Shown here piece after piece: positions 52,972 through 62,800 of a stretch of 64,000 bases of DNA. The stretch spans positions 3,162,001-3,226,000 of the forward strand of contig CP073276.1 in assembly GCA_038561985.1 (NCBI GenBank), given 5' to 3'. Both the position numbers and the translations under genes were made by a program. Each line of letters opens with the position of its first letter. Within the stretch, counting starts at the first letter, position 1. Under the pieces are notes generated by a model. The model saw nothing but the letters and a program-made list of their open reading frames with translations, was not told the DNA's origin and ran no database searches. The stretch comes from Petrimonas sulfuriphila (GTDB lineage: Bacteria; Bacteroidota; Bacteroidia; Bacteroidales; Dysgonomonadaceae).

Positions 52972-54288
52972 ATGGCTAAAGCATTTCAAAAAATATACAC
53001 CAAGATCACACAGATCACCAAAGCCACGTGTTCTGTAAAAGCCACCGATGTGGGTTACGACGAACTGGCCACCGTAGACGGACGATTGGCCCAGGTAGTG
53101 AAAATCATCAACGACGAGGTTACCCTCCAGATTTTCGAAGGAACGGAAGGCATCCCGACCAATGCAGAAGTGGTCTTTCTCGGAAAAGCGCCTTCGCTGA
53201 AAGTGGGAGACCAACTTGCCGGACGTTTTTTTAATGCCTACGGCGACCCCATCGACGGCGGGCCTGTACCCGAAGGAGAAGAACGCCAGATTGGCGGGCC
53301 ATCGGTTAACCCGGTAAGAAGGAAACAACCGTCGGAACTCATCGCTACGGGCATCTCGGGTATAGACCTGAACAACACGCTCGTCTCGGGACAGAAAATC
53401 CCGTTCTTTGCCGATCCCGACCAGCCTTTCAACCAGGTAATGGCAACGGTGGCCCTTCGTGCCAAGGCCGATAAAATTATTCTCGGCGGGATGGGGATGA
53501 CGAATGACGATTACCTCTATTACAAAAATGTGTTCAGCAACGCTGGCGCGCTCGACCGCATCATCAGCTTTATGAACACGACGGAAAATCCAGCCGTTGA
53601 ACGGCTGCTCGTTCCCGATATGGCATTGACGGCCGCAGAATATTTTGCCGTAGATAAAAACGAACAGGTGCTGGTCCTTTTGTCGGACATGACCTCGTAT
53701 GCCGATGCGTTGTCCATCGTGTCTAACCGTATGGACCAGATTCCGTCGAAAGATTCCATGCCGGGATCGTTATATTCAGACCTGGCAAAAGTGTATGAGA
53801 AAGCGGCTCAATTCCCCGATGGCGGTTCCATCACGATCATCGCTGTTACAACGCTTTCGGGCGGCGATATCACACACGCCGTTCCCGATAATACCGGATA
53901 CATTACCGAAGGACAGCTGTTCCTTCGCCGGGACAGCGATGTAGGTAAGGTGATCGTGGATCCTTTCCGTTCGCTTTCGCGATTGAAACAACTGGTTCAA
54001 GGCAAGAAGACACGTGAAGACCACCCGCAGGTGATGAACGCTGCCGTACGCTTGTACGCTGATGCCGCCAATGCGAAAACCAAACTCGAGAACGGCTTCG
54101 ACCTGACTGATTACGACCAGCGGGCATTGTCGTTCGCCAGGGACTATTCCGAATACCTTCTCGCCATAGATGTAAACCTCGACACCGTTGAGATGCTGGA
54201 TACAACCTGGACGTTGTTATCGAAGCATTTCAAACCGCAGGAAGTAAACATGAAGCGCGAAATGGTAGACAGGTACTGGAAGCAGTAA
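52972..54288 (+). CDS. atpB: V/A-type ATPase regulatory subunit B
   Basis: 438 residues. Non-catalytic partner that alternates with A in the head. Same fold as A, but the P-loop is replaced by SGQKIPFFADPDQPFNQV near 142, as is usual for B subunits. SDMTSYADALSIVSNRMDQIPSKDSMPG, near residue 240, is the conserved region at the A-B interface. Length is close to the E. hirae NtpB type. Subunit D follows after 12 bases. Confidence 0.97.
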   Translation: MAKAFQKIYTKITQITKATCSVKATDVGYDELATVDGRLAQVVKIINDEVTLQIFEGTEGIPTNAEVVFLGKAPSLKVGDQLAGRFFNAYGDPIDGGPVPEGEERQIGGPSVNPVRRKQPSELIATGISGIDLNNTLVSGQKIPFFADPDQPFNQVMATVALRAKADKIILGGMGMTNDDYLYYKNVFSNAGALDRIISFMNTTENPAVERLLVPDMALTAAEYFAVDKNEQVLVLLSDMTSYADALSIVSNRMDQIPSKDSMPGSLYSDLAKVYEKAAQFPDGGSITIIAVTTLSGGDITHAVPDNTGYITEGQLFLRRDSDVGKVIVDPFRSLSRLKQLVQGKKTREDHPQVMNAAVRLYADAANAKTKLENGFDLTDYDQRALSFARDYSEYLLAIDVNLDTVEMLDTTWTLLSKHFKPQEVNMKREMVDRYWKQ

Positions 54289-54300
54289 CAGGTAAAGTTT

Positions 54301-54915
54301 ATGGCTATAAAATTTCAATACAACAAAACGTCGCGTCAGCAGTTGGAAAAACAACTGAAGATACGCGAGCGTGCACTCCCTACGTTGCAAAACAAGGAAA
54401 CAGCCTTGCGTATGGAGGTGAAAAGGGCAAAAAATGAAATCGATGAGCTGGAAAAAGAACTCGAAAAACAGATCCGGTCTTACCAAAAAATGGTGGGAAT
54501 GTGGCTCGAGTTCGACGCGAGCCTTCTCCGCGTAAAAGATGTTCATTTCTCAAAAAAGAAAATAGCCGGCGTATTGATCCCGATACTGGAAACGGTGGAT
54601 TTCGAAACCCGGCCGTTCAGTGTTTTTAATCGTCCGAAATGGTACCTGGACGGGGTCCGGACACTCGAAACGCTTGCCGAAATAGGTATACGGAGAGATT
54701 TTCACGAGTTACGGATTCAGCGGCTCGATCACGCGAGAAAGAAGACGACTCAAAAAGTAAATCTGTTCGAGAAAGTTCAGATACCCGGTTATCAGGATGC
54801 CATCCTGAAAATAAAACGATACCTCGAGGACGAGGAAAATCTCTCCAAGTCATCGCAAAAGATTATGCGTGCTCATTTAGAGAAAAAGAAGGAAGAGGAG
54901 GATAGCGTATGGTAG
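54301..54915 (+). CDS. atpD: V/A-type ATPase subunit D (rotor shaft)
   Basis: 204 residues. Central stalk of two long antiparallel helices: N-terminal FQYNKTSRQQLEKQLKIRERAL..EIDELEKELEKQI, and C-terminal from about 140 (RRDFHELRIQRLDHARKKTTQKVNLFEK). The family motif R-x-x-x-x-T-x-x-V-N-x-[FL]-E is visible. Its last 7 bases overlap subunit I, so the two are translationally coupled. Usually partnered by subunit F, which is not present here. Confidence 0.93.
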   Translation: MAIKFQYNKTSRQQLEKQLKIRERALPTLQNKETALRMEVKRAKNEIDELEKELEKQIRSYQKMVGMWLEFDASLLRVKDVHFSKKKIAGVLIPILETVDFETRPFSVFNRPKWYLDGVRTLETLAEIGIRRDFHELRIQRLDHARKKTTQKVNLFEKVQIPGYQDAILKIKRYLEDEENLSKSSQKIMRAHLEKKKEEEDSVW

Positions 54916-56726
54916 CAAAAATGAAAAAATTCACTTTCCTTGCCTTTTACAGGGATTACGATGCGTTTTTGCATGATTTGCGCGATCTGGGGCTTATTCA
55001 TGTGGCAGCGTCGGACCGGCCGGTGGAAGATAACGAACAACTGGACGAGTTCCTGGTGAAGTTAAAACAGTTGCGGGAGGCACAAAAAATATTGAACAGG
55101 CAAATCGATAAAAAATCAGCGGCCCCGCTAAATGAACCCGATATCGAACGGGGAAAAACAATTCCCCGCGAGATTGAACTTATCCAGAACGCAACGGCTT
55201 CGTTGAACCAGCAATTGCAGGTGAGCATCAAAGAACGCGAATTACTGCGACCCTGGGGAAACTTCGATCCTGAAAACATTGAACGGCTACGAAAAGCAGG
55301 ATACTTACTGGATTTCTTCATAGTCCCCGATAATCAGTACAATCCCGAATGGGAAACTACCTACGATGCGGTAGTGGTGAAACGGGAAACCTCCAGGACC
55401 TATTTTGTCACCCTTACACAAAACGAAAAAGTGGCAGACGAGCTAAACCTGGAGAGTGTGAAAATTCCCGGGATATCCCTCACGCAACTGGACGGGCTCA
55501 TTGCATCACTGCGCGAAAAAATTCAGGTTCAAGATCAAAAGCTGAAAGCGCTCGCAGCAGAACTGCCTTCGCTGAAAGCAGCGATAGGGGATATTGAACA
55601 AAGGATGAACTATACCCGGGTTCACCAAAGCGGCACTTCACTGGCCGACGACAAATTAATGTTGTTACAGGGCTGGGCACCGGCAGACAACCAACGGGAA
55701 ATATCGGATTACCTGGAATTGAAAGCGGTATATTTTGACGTTGCCGATCCCACTCCCGACGATGAGGTGCCCATCAAGTTCAAAAACAACAAGTTCGCCC
55801 GACTTTTTGAACCGATAGCCGAACTTTATATGCTTCCGAAATACAATGAAATTGACCTGACTCCCTATTTTGCACCGTTTTACATGGTGTTCTTCGGCTT
55901 GTCGCTCGGCGATGTCGGTTACGGACTTTTTCTTTTCACGGCAGCCACATTGGCTAAAATACTTCAGAAAAGCAAACTCAGCACTTCCATGAAGGCGATC
56001 CTGTCGTTGGTACAGGTGTTGGGTGCGTCCACCATGGTAACAGGCTTGCTGACAGGCGGATTCTTCGGATTTGCCTTATACGATCTCGACTGGCCTATTG
56101 TTCAGGCATTGAAAGAGAAAGCCTTTTTCGACAATAACCGCATGTTTATGTTGTCGCTCGTGCTCGGTGTCGTTCAGGTTTTATTCGGTATGTGCATGAA
56201 GGTTTTCAACCGCATAAAACAGCAAGGATTCAAGTATTCGCTATCCACCGTGGGATGGATTGTACTTCTGGTGAGTTTTATTGTCGCGGCGTTATTGCCT
56301 AACGCGTTACCGATGTTCGGAACCGTTCACCTTATCGTGCTCATTCCGGCAGCGTTGCTCATTTACTTTTACAACTCACCGGACAAGAATCCGTTCCTGA
56401 ATCTGGGGATAGGTTTGTGGGACACCTACAACATGGCTACCGGACTATTGGGTGATGTGTTGTCTTACGTCCGCCTGTTTGCCCTGGGGTTGTCGGGAGG
56501 AATCCTGGCAAGTGTATTCAACAGCCTGGCAGCAGGCATGAGCCCCGATAACGCTATAGCAAAACCCATTGTTTATGTGTTGATATTTCTTATCGGACAC
56601 GCCATCAATATCTTTATGAATACATTGGGAGCTATCGTGCATCCTGTGCGCCTTACATTTGTTGAATTTTACAAGAACTCGGAATTCGAAGGAGGAGGAA
56701 AAAAATACAGTCCGTTTAGAAAATAG
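54909..56726 (+). CDS. atpI: V/A-type ATPase subunit I (membrane stator, a-subunit)
   Basis: 605 residues. The N-terminal soluble arm (about 1-310) is coiled-coil and alpha/beta. The membrane part (about 320-590) has seven to eight helices that form the ion half-channels next to the K ring. PYFAPFYMVFFGLSLGDVGYGL opens the membrane domain, and LSYVRLFALGLSGGILASVFN near 520 carries the essential Arg of the a-subunit. The short C-terminal tail is basic. Overlaps subunit D by 7 bases. Confidence 0.95.
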   Translation: MVAKMKKFTFLAFYRDYDAFLHDLRDLGLIHVAASDRPVEDNEQLDEFLVKLKQLREAQKILNRQIDKKSAAPLNEPDIERGKTIPREIELIQNATASLNQQLQVSIKERELLRPWGNFDPENIERLRKAGYLLDFFIVPDNQYNPEWETTYDAVVVKRETSRTYFVTLTQNEKVADELNLESVKIPGISLTQLDGLIASLREKIQVQDQKLKALAAELPSLKAAIGDIEQRMNYTRVHQSGTSLADDKLMLLQGWAPADNQREISDYLELKAVYFDVADPTPDDEVPIKFKNNKFARLFEPIAELYMLPKYNEIDLTPYFAPFYMVFFGLSLGDVGYGLFLFTAATLAKILQKSKLSTSMKAILSLVQVLGASTMVTGLLTGGFFGFALYDLDWPIVQALKEKAFFDNNRMFMLSLVLGVVQVLFGMCMKVFNRIKQQGFKYSLSTVGWIVLLVSFIVAALLPNALPMFGTVHLIVLIPAALLIYFYNSPDKNPFLNLGIGLWDTYNMATGLLGDVLSYVRLFALGLSGGILASVFNSLAAGMSPDNAIAKPIVYVLIFLIGHAINIFMNTLGAIVHPVRLTFVEFYKNSEFEGGGKKYSPFRK

Positions 56727-56757
56727 CAATCAGAAATTAATAAACACAATAATTTAA

Positions 56758-57231
<474 letters not shown>

Positions 57232-57252
57232 ATACAGTTCATTATTCTTCAA

Positions 57253-57284
57253 AAGCCGTCCTCCGATACAAGGGCGGCTTTTTT
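57253..57284 (+). terminator. Terminator of the V-ATPase operon
   Basis: AAGCCGTCCT at 57253-57262 pairs with AGGGCGGCTT at 57271-57280 (one G-U pair), with a T run following. Confidence 0.85.
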
Positions 57285-57344
57285 GTATCCAATTAATCCA
57301 ATGGCTAAAAATGTAGTCTGATCAGAAAACAAAGGACCAAAACA

Positions 57345-58052
57345 ATGAAAAAAATACTGTTCTCTTTCCTGATTATTTTTCCTGCTTTTTTGACGGTACG
57401 GGCGCAATCCTATGCCTTGCAATTGACAAACAACGATCTGGCTTGCTACCTCGATATCTTTGAAAGTGGGAAGTACCTGATAAAATTAAGCCACAAAAAT
57501 GCTCCCGACCTGGTGATATCGCAACCTTTGTCCTTCGGGAAGTATGCGGTGGAAGATAACGGCAACTACACGCTGACCGACGGGACAAATCAATATGTCA
57601 TTACCCTGGAACCTGTTACGGGAAACAAGATTTTTATGGTGAAGGACGGATTCAGATGGATGCAATTAAATTATTTTGTAAAAAGCTCGGATAAGCCCTC
57701 GTCCCCCGTATCAATTTCAAGTGATTTCCTGTCGCGCAGTGAGCTGCTCAGTTACAGGGAAAAGATAAGGATAGATAAGAATATTTACAAAAATAAATTC
57801 AGAAATGGTTTTTATCAATCCGATTTCAATCCGGAGTTTACGTTTCGTGCGCATGAAGACGGAACCTATTCCATACGGTTTTATTCGTTGGAACTTTCCA
57901 ATGGAACGTGGGAAAAAGAGGATAATTTCCTGAAGCTGAAAGACGATAACCTGGCAGCATACTTTTTCGTGGCGGTGGAGCCGGAGGATAAATTAAAGAG
58001 CATATTGATGCCCGGGGATTTTTCCCTGACCCGGTTTTCAAAAGTCAGTTGA
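57345..58052 (+). CDS. Secreted hypothetical protein
   Basis: 235 residues with a signal peptide (1 to about 20, FLTVRAQS). The rest is predicted beta-rich with alternating hydrophobic residues (YALQLTNNDLACYLDIF, YTLTDGTNQYVITLEP, FTFRAHEDGTYSIRFYS). No family is recognised. It starts after the V-ATPase terminator, so it is a separate unit. Its stop codon abuts that of the CDF transporter on the opposite strand. Confidence 0.7.
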   Translation: MKKILFSFLIIFPAFLTVRAQSYALQLTNNDLACYLDIFESGKYLIKLSHKNAPDLVISQPLSFGKYAVEDNGNYTLTDGTNQYVITLEPVTGNKIFMVKDGFRWMQLNYFVKSSDKPSSPVSISSDFLSRSELLSYREKIRIDKNIYKNKFRNGFYQSDFNPEFTFRAHEDGTYSIRFYSLELSNGTWEKEDNFLKLKDDNLAAYFFVAVEPEDKLKSILMPGDFSLTRFSKVS

Positions 58053-58988
58053 TCAGGTATCAAAATCGTCATCGTCGGAATAATTCATCCGGTCGATTTT
58101 GATGTCGTTCAGCGACAATGGATCTTCAATGGGCTCAATGTGGGTGGTGACGGTAACCGTATCATCGAACATATTTTCGATGCGCTGTTCAATTATTTCG
58201 GCGTAGTCGTGGCCTTCTTTTACTGTCCAGTCTCCCGGAACCAGCAAATGAAACGATATGAATTTCCGGTGTCCGGCCTGACGTGTCAACAACGAATGAT
58301 AATCGATGTTCTTTCCTTTCAGTGAATCGAAATAACCCGTAATCTGTTTGATTTCTTCCTGCGGGATGGAAGCATCCATCAGTCCGCTTGCCGACCTGCT
58401 GATGAGTTTATACCCTGTGTAAACAATGTTCAACGCAACAAGAATAGCGATGATGGGGTCGAGTACCAGAAGCCCTGTAAATTTCACCACCAAAACCCCC
58501 GCAATAACCCCTGCTGAAGTCCACACATCTGTCATCAGGTGCTTTCCGTCAGCCTCGAGCACCATTGACCGGTGTTTCTTTCCGTTTTGAATCAATAGAG
58601 TTCCTGCAAACAGGTTCACCAAGGATGCCCCAACAGAGAACAACGTTCCTATACCCAGGTTTTCCAGCGGTTGCGGATGGATAATCCGCGGGATTGACGT
58701 GTAAATAATGCTGAAGGCCGCAATCAGGATAAGCGCACCCTCAATGGCGCTTGAGAAATATTCGGCTTTTCCGTGCCCGTATTCGTGACCCTCATCGGCA
58801 GGTTTTTCGGAAATATGCAGGAGAATAAGGGCTATAACCGCGGCAAAAAGGTTCACAAAAGACTCCAACGCATCGGAGAAAAAACCCATTGACCCGGTTT
58901 TTAAATAAGCCGTAAACTTCAAACCGATAGTTACCACTGCTGCAGCAATGGACAGATACATGAATTTTTTCAGCGACCGGGTTTTCAT
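58053..58988 (-). CDS. Cation diffusion facilitator (CDF) metal transporter
   Basis: 311 residues. Six membrane segments in the first 210 residues and a cytoplasmic CDF domain after. Metal sites: SDALESFVN in TM2, HEYGHGKAEYFSSA in the following loop (HxxGHGxxE), and VLEADGKHLMTDVWTSAG in TM5. The HxxxD arrangement (H-L-M-T-D) fits Zn-type members. The start at 58988 (MKTRSLKKF) is chosen over an upstream in-frame ATG at 59021. A possible -7 box TAATTTTG is at 59009-59016. It likely exports Zn, Fe or Mn with H+ exchange and sits next to the copper-type efflux operon. Confidence 0.92.
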   Translation of the reverse strand: MKTRSLKKFMYLSIAAAVVTIGLKFTAYLKTGSMGFFSDALESFVNLFAAVIALILLHISEKPADEGHEYGHGKAEYFSSAIEGALILIAAFSIIYTSIPRIIHPQPLENLGIGTLFSVGASLVNLFAGTLLIQNGKKHRSMVLEADGKHLMTDVWTSAGVIAGVLVVKFTGLLVLDPIIAILVALNIVYTGYKLISRSASGLMDASIPQEEIKQITGYFDSLKGKNIDYHSLLTRQAGHRKFISFHLLVPGDWTVKEGHDYAEIIEQRIENMFDDTVTVTTHIEPIEDPLSLNDIKIDRMNYSDDDDFDT

Positions 58989-59120
58989 TTTTTTACAAAT
59001 AAGTGTTGCAAAATTAATCATTTTAAATATTGTGACCTAAAATCTCCGGAAAATTACAGCAATTCATCGTTAAACAGGTCCATTCATTGACAAAATCGGA
59101 AACTGTTCGATCTTCCCGGA

Positions 59121-59152
59121 TTTGCAGTATTCCAAAATAAAACGTATTTTTG
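59121..59152 (+). promoter_or_regulatory. Promoter of the metal-efflux operon
   Basis: TTTG at 59121-59124, a 20-base spacer and TATTTTTG at 59145-59152, the best full match to the Bacteroidota consensus in the window. It lies 52 bases before the HYC_CC_PP gene. Confidence 0.75.
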
Positions 59153-59204
59153 TCAACTTTCTTGAGCAGTTGTTGTTCATACCATAATAATTGAAGGAAC
59201 TAAA

Positions 59205-59663
59205 ATGAAAAAAGGGTTGGCTCTATTTTTACTGAATATCATGGCGCTGGTTGCTGTTCAACCGGTTATAGCCATGCATTTCTGTGAAGGAGAGTTGTAT
59301 TCCTGGGGGTTGTTTGCTAGTAACGACGAGTCGTCGTGCTGCCAGCCGGGAACAAAAGGACACTCCTGCTGCGGAACCCATTCTTCTGACAATCCGAATT
59401 GCAGTTTGAATAAAGCCCTGGATGATTGCTGCGACTTTGAAACCATTCAGGTTGCAACAGACGATTATCAGAAACAAATACAGGAGTTTAATTCAGATAA
59501 ATTGTCCCTCACGTTTGAAAATGTATGGCTTACCCTGTATAACCTGCTTGGGGGGACAATTGCCGAACCCAATACCCTTTTACTTCAAAATGACTTTCCG
59601 CCCAAAGGGCTTTTTCTGCAAGATGTAAGTATCCGCGATTACATCTGCATCTACCGCATTTGA
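59205..59663 (+). CDS. HYC_CC_PP-family secreted cysteine-rich protein
   Basis: 152 residues; signal peptide to about residue 23. The family marks are in order: MHFCEGEL (the HYC position, here HFC), SSCCQPG, HSCCGTH and DCCDFE with paired Cys, and NDFPPKGLF near the C-terminus (PP). Eleven Cys in the mature part suggest binding of soft metals such as Cu(I). The family has no proven biochemical role, but it tends to precede CusA-like pump genes, as here (161 bases before the pump ATG). Confidence 0.83.
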   Translation: MKKGLALFLLNIMALVAVQPVIAMHFCEGELYSWGLFASNDESSCCQPGTKGHSCCGTHSSDNPNCSLNKALDDCCDFETIQVATDDYQKQIQEFNSDKLSLTFENVWLTLYNLLGGTIAEPNTLLLQNDFPPKGLFLQDVSIRDYICIYRI

Positions 59664-59733
59664 TTTTTTCGATTGTCAATGATCGCAATTACCGGTTATT
59701 GACAGGACACTTATGTGCATTTTTCATGTTTTC

Positions 59734-59747
59734 ATACCCATGGGTAT
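59734..59747. promoter_or_regulatory. Perfect 14-bp palindrome before the CusA-like gene
   Basis: ATACCCATGGGTAT is fully self-complementary and lies in the 161-base gap between the HYC_CC_PP gene and the pump, 78 bases before the ATG. G/C tracts flanked by TA resemble operators of copper regulators of the CsoR type. No regulator gene is seen in the window, so the role is a guess. Confidence 0.45.
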
Positions 59748-59824
59748 TGACTTTGAAAAATACTGCGCATACTTTTATTTACCAACAGATAAAATAAGTT
59801 GTTCAACAATTGAATAAAATCATT

Positions 59825-62800
59825 ATGCTAAACAAAATAATCAAGCATTTTCTGAATAATAGGTTAATTACCCTGTTACTGCTTGTTGTCATCATTGCAT
59901 GGGGGATATCCACGGCACCGTTTAACTGGAAAAGCCTGCTGCCGCGCGACCCCATACCGGTGGATGCCATTCCCGACCTGGGTGACAATCAACAGATTGT
60001 GGCCACTGAATGGATGGGGCGTTCACCCAAAGATATACAGGAGCAGATTACCTATCCGCTAACCACTTCACTGCTGGGTATCCCGGGAGTGAAAACCATC
60101 CGAAGTACCTCCATGTTCGGGATGTCGTTTATCTACATCATCTTCGAAGAAAATATCGAATTTTACTGGAGCCGCTCCCGGATATTGGAAAAACTCAATT
60201 CACTCCCGCCCGGAACGTTACCCGACGGTGTCCAACCCGGCCTTGGCCCTGATGCGACCGCACTGGGGCAGATATTCTGGTATACTCTCGAAGGGCGGAA
60301 TCCGGAGACGGGAGAGCCTACGGGAGGCTGGGATCCGGAAGAGCTGCGGACGGTACAGGATTTCTATGCCAAGTACACGCTTTCCTCAGCCGAAGGAGTA
60401 GCCGAAGTCGCCTCCGTCGGAGGTTTTGTGAAAGAGTACCAGGTGGAGGTGAATCCCAACGCACTCCGGGCCTATAACATCACCATCATGGATGTGATGA
60501 CTGCCGTACAAAAGAGTAACCTGGACATTGGTGCTGAAACGGCCGAGATCAATAAGGTGGAGTACCTGGTCCGAGGGCTGGGATACATCAGGCATGTGTC
60601 TGACCTTGAAGAAGCGGTAATAACCGTCCGGAATGGCGTGCCGGTAAAAATAAAGGATGTGGCCTTTGTCACACTGGGGCCCGCTACCCGGCGCGGAGGG
60701 CTCGACAAGGAAGGAGTGGAAGCCGTGGGCGGTGTGGTGGTGGCCCGTTACGGATCCAACCCGCTTCATGTGATCAACAACGTGAAGGCAAAAATCGAAG
60801 AGATGGAGTCGGGACTTCCGCAAAAGACCCTGGCCGACGGGACTGTAACCAAAGTGACGGTGGTTCCGTTCTATGATCGTTCAGGCCTGATCCAGGAGAC
60901 TATCGGCACCCTACAGGAAGATTTATCGCATGAGATCCTAATCAGCGTCATCGTGATCATTGTCATTCTTATGAGCCTAAAAGCTTCGTTTATTGTATCC
61001 GGATTATTGCCCCTGACGGTATTGCTTACTTTTATTGTCATGCGTCTCCTGCGGATCGACGCCAACATTGTCGCCCTTTCCGGTATTGCCATTGCCGTAG
61101 GTGTGATGGTCGACATCGGTGTGGTGTTTGTGGAAAACATCATTCAACATATGGAGAAGCCGGCAAACAAGGGAATCACGAAAGGTCAGGCATTTGTGGA
61201 CCTGATTTACAGGAGTGTCAGCGAGGTATCGGTACCCACAATCGTAGCCATGCTGACCACCATTGTCAGTTTTATCCCCGTTTTCTTCCTGGAAGCTCAG
61301 GAAGGTAAGCTCTTCAAGCCGTTGGCCTACACAAAGACCATCACCCTGGTGAGTGCACTCGTGCTGGGTATGACTGTAGTGCCGACCCTGGCCTATTACG
61401 TTTTTTCAATCGGTCTCTCTTCAAAGAAAGTGAAGAGGGTGTTCAATGTCTTGCTTATTGTGGGCGGTATTGTGTGGTACGCCTTCTCGGGCACATTCCT
61501 GGTGCTTTTCATTTCCCTTTTCGGGTTCAGCAACCTGCTTGCTCACAAATGGAAAAATACCAAGACAACCACCTATATCAGTGCGGCTATTGCCGTTCTG
61601 GCAGCCCTATACCTGCTTACTTCAGAATGGATGCCTGTAGGTCCTCACAGTGGTTTTGTCGTGAATTTCATTGTTGTGATAGTCAGCATCGCTCTGATCC
61701 TGGCCTTTTTCGAGACCCTGATTTCAAATTACGAATTCCTGATCCGCTGGTGTCTGGCCAATCGCTGGAAGTTTATGATCCTCCCCGCACTCACGTTACT
61801 TTTGGGTGTGACGATCTGGTTTGGCTTCGATTCGCTTTTTGGGTTTGTGGCCAAAGGTTTTGAAACAGTAGGCTGGAAATCGTTCCGGCAGACCGGGGTA
61901 TGGCAGGCGGCCAACCGTACTTTTCCCGGTATCGGAGAAGAATTCATGCCCAGCCTGAACGAAGGATCTTTCCTGCTGATGCCGACCAGCATGCCCCATA
62001 CCGGTATCGAGCAGAATCTGCAATATATTGAAACGCTGGATAAGCGTATCAGCAATATTCCAGAGGTGGAGATGACCGTGGGGAAATGGGGACGTGTCAA
62101 TTCGGCTCTCGACCCGGCACCGACACAGATGTTCGAAAATACCATCAATTACCGTCCCGAGTTTATTGTCGATCAGGACGGCCATCGCCAACGCTTCAAA
62201 GTCAACCGCGACGGTGCCTATGTCCTGATCGATCAATCCACCTACAATCCCAAGGACGGATTCAGGCTGATACCAGCCGACAGCCTGGTTGCAGACAGGG
62301 GAGGAGAGTACTTCAGGCAATGGCGCCCGGAAATCAAAAACGAGGACGATATCTGGAAAGAGATCATCAATGTATCCCACATACCCGGGCTCACCTCGGC
62401 TCCGAAACTGCAACCCATCGAAGCACGTACCGTGATGCTGTCTACGGGCATGCGCGCCCCCATGGGCGTAAAGGTGTCGGGGCCTAACCTGGAGGCCATC
62501 GAACAAGGGGGTAAAGCACTAGAAGAGGCATTGAAAGACGTACCTTCCGTCTTGCCCTCTACCGTGTTTTACGACCGCGCTGTGGGTGCTCCCTATATTG
62601 AAATCAACCTGAACAGGCAGCATATGGCCCGTTACGGCCTTACTGTAGCCGACCTGCAGGACGTAATCGGCGCGGCCGTCGGCGGAATGCCGCTGACTAC
62701 CACGGTAGAAGGGCGCGAACGCTTTCCGGTAAGGCTGCGCTACCCCCGTGAACTGCGGGAAAATCCCGAGGAGCTGGCACGTATCATCGTGCCGACCGCA

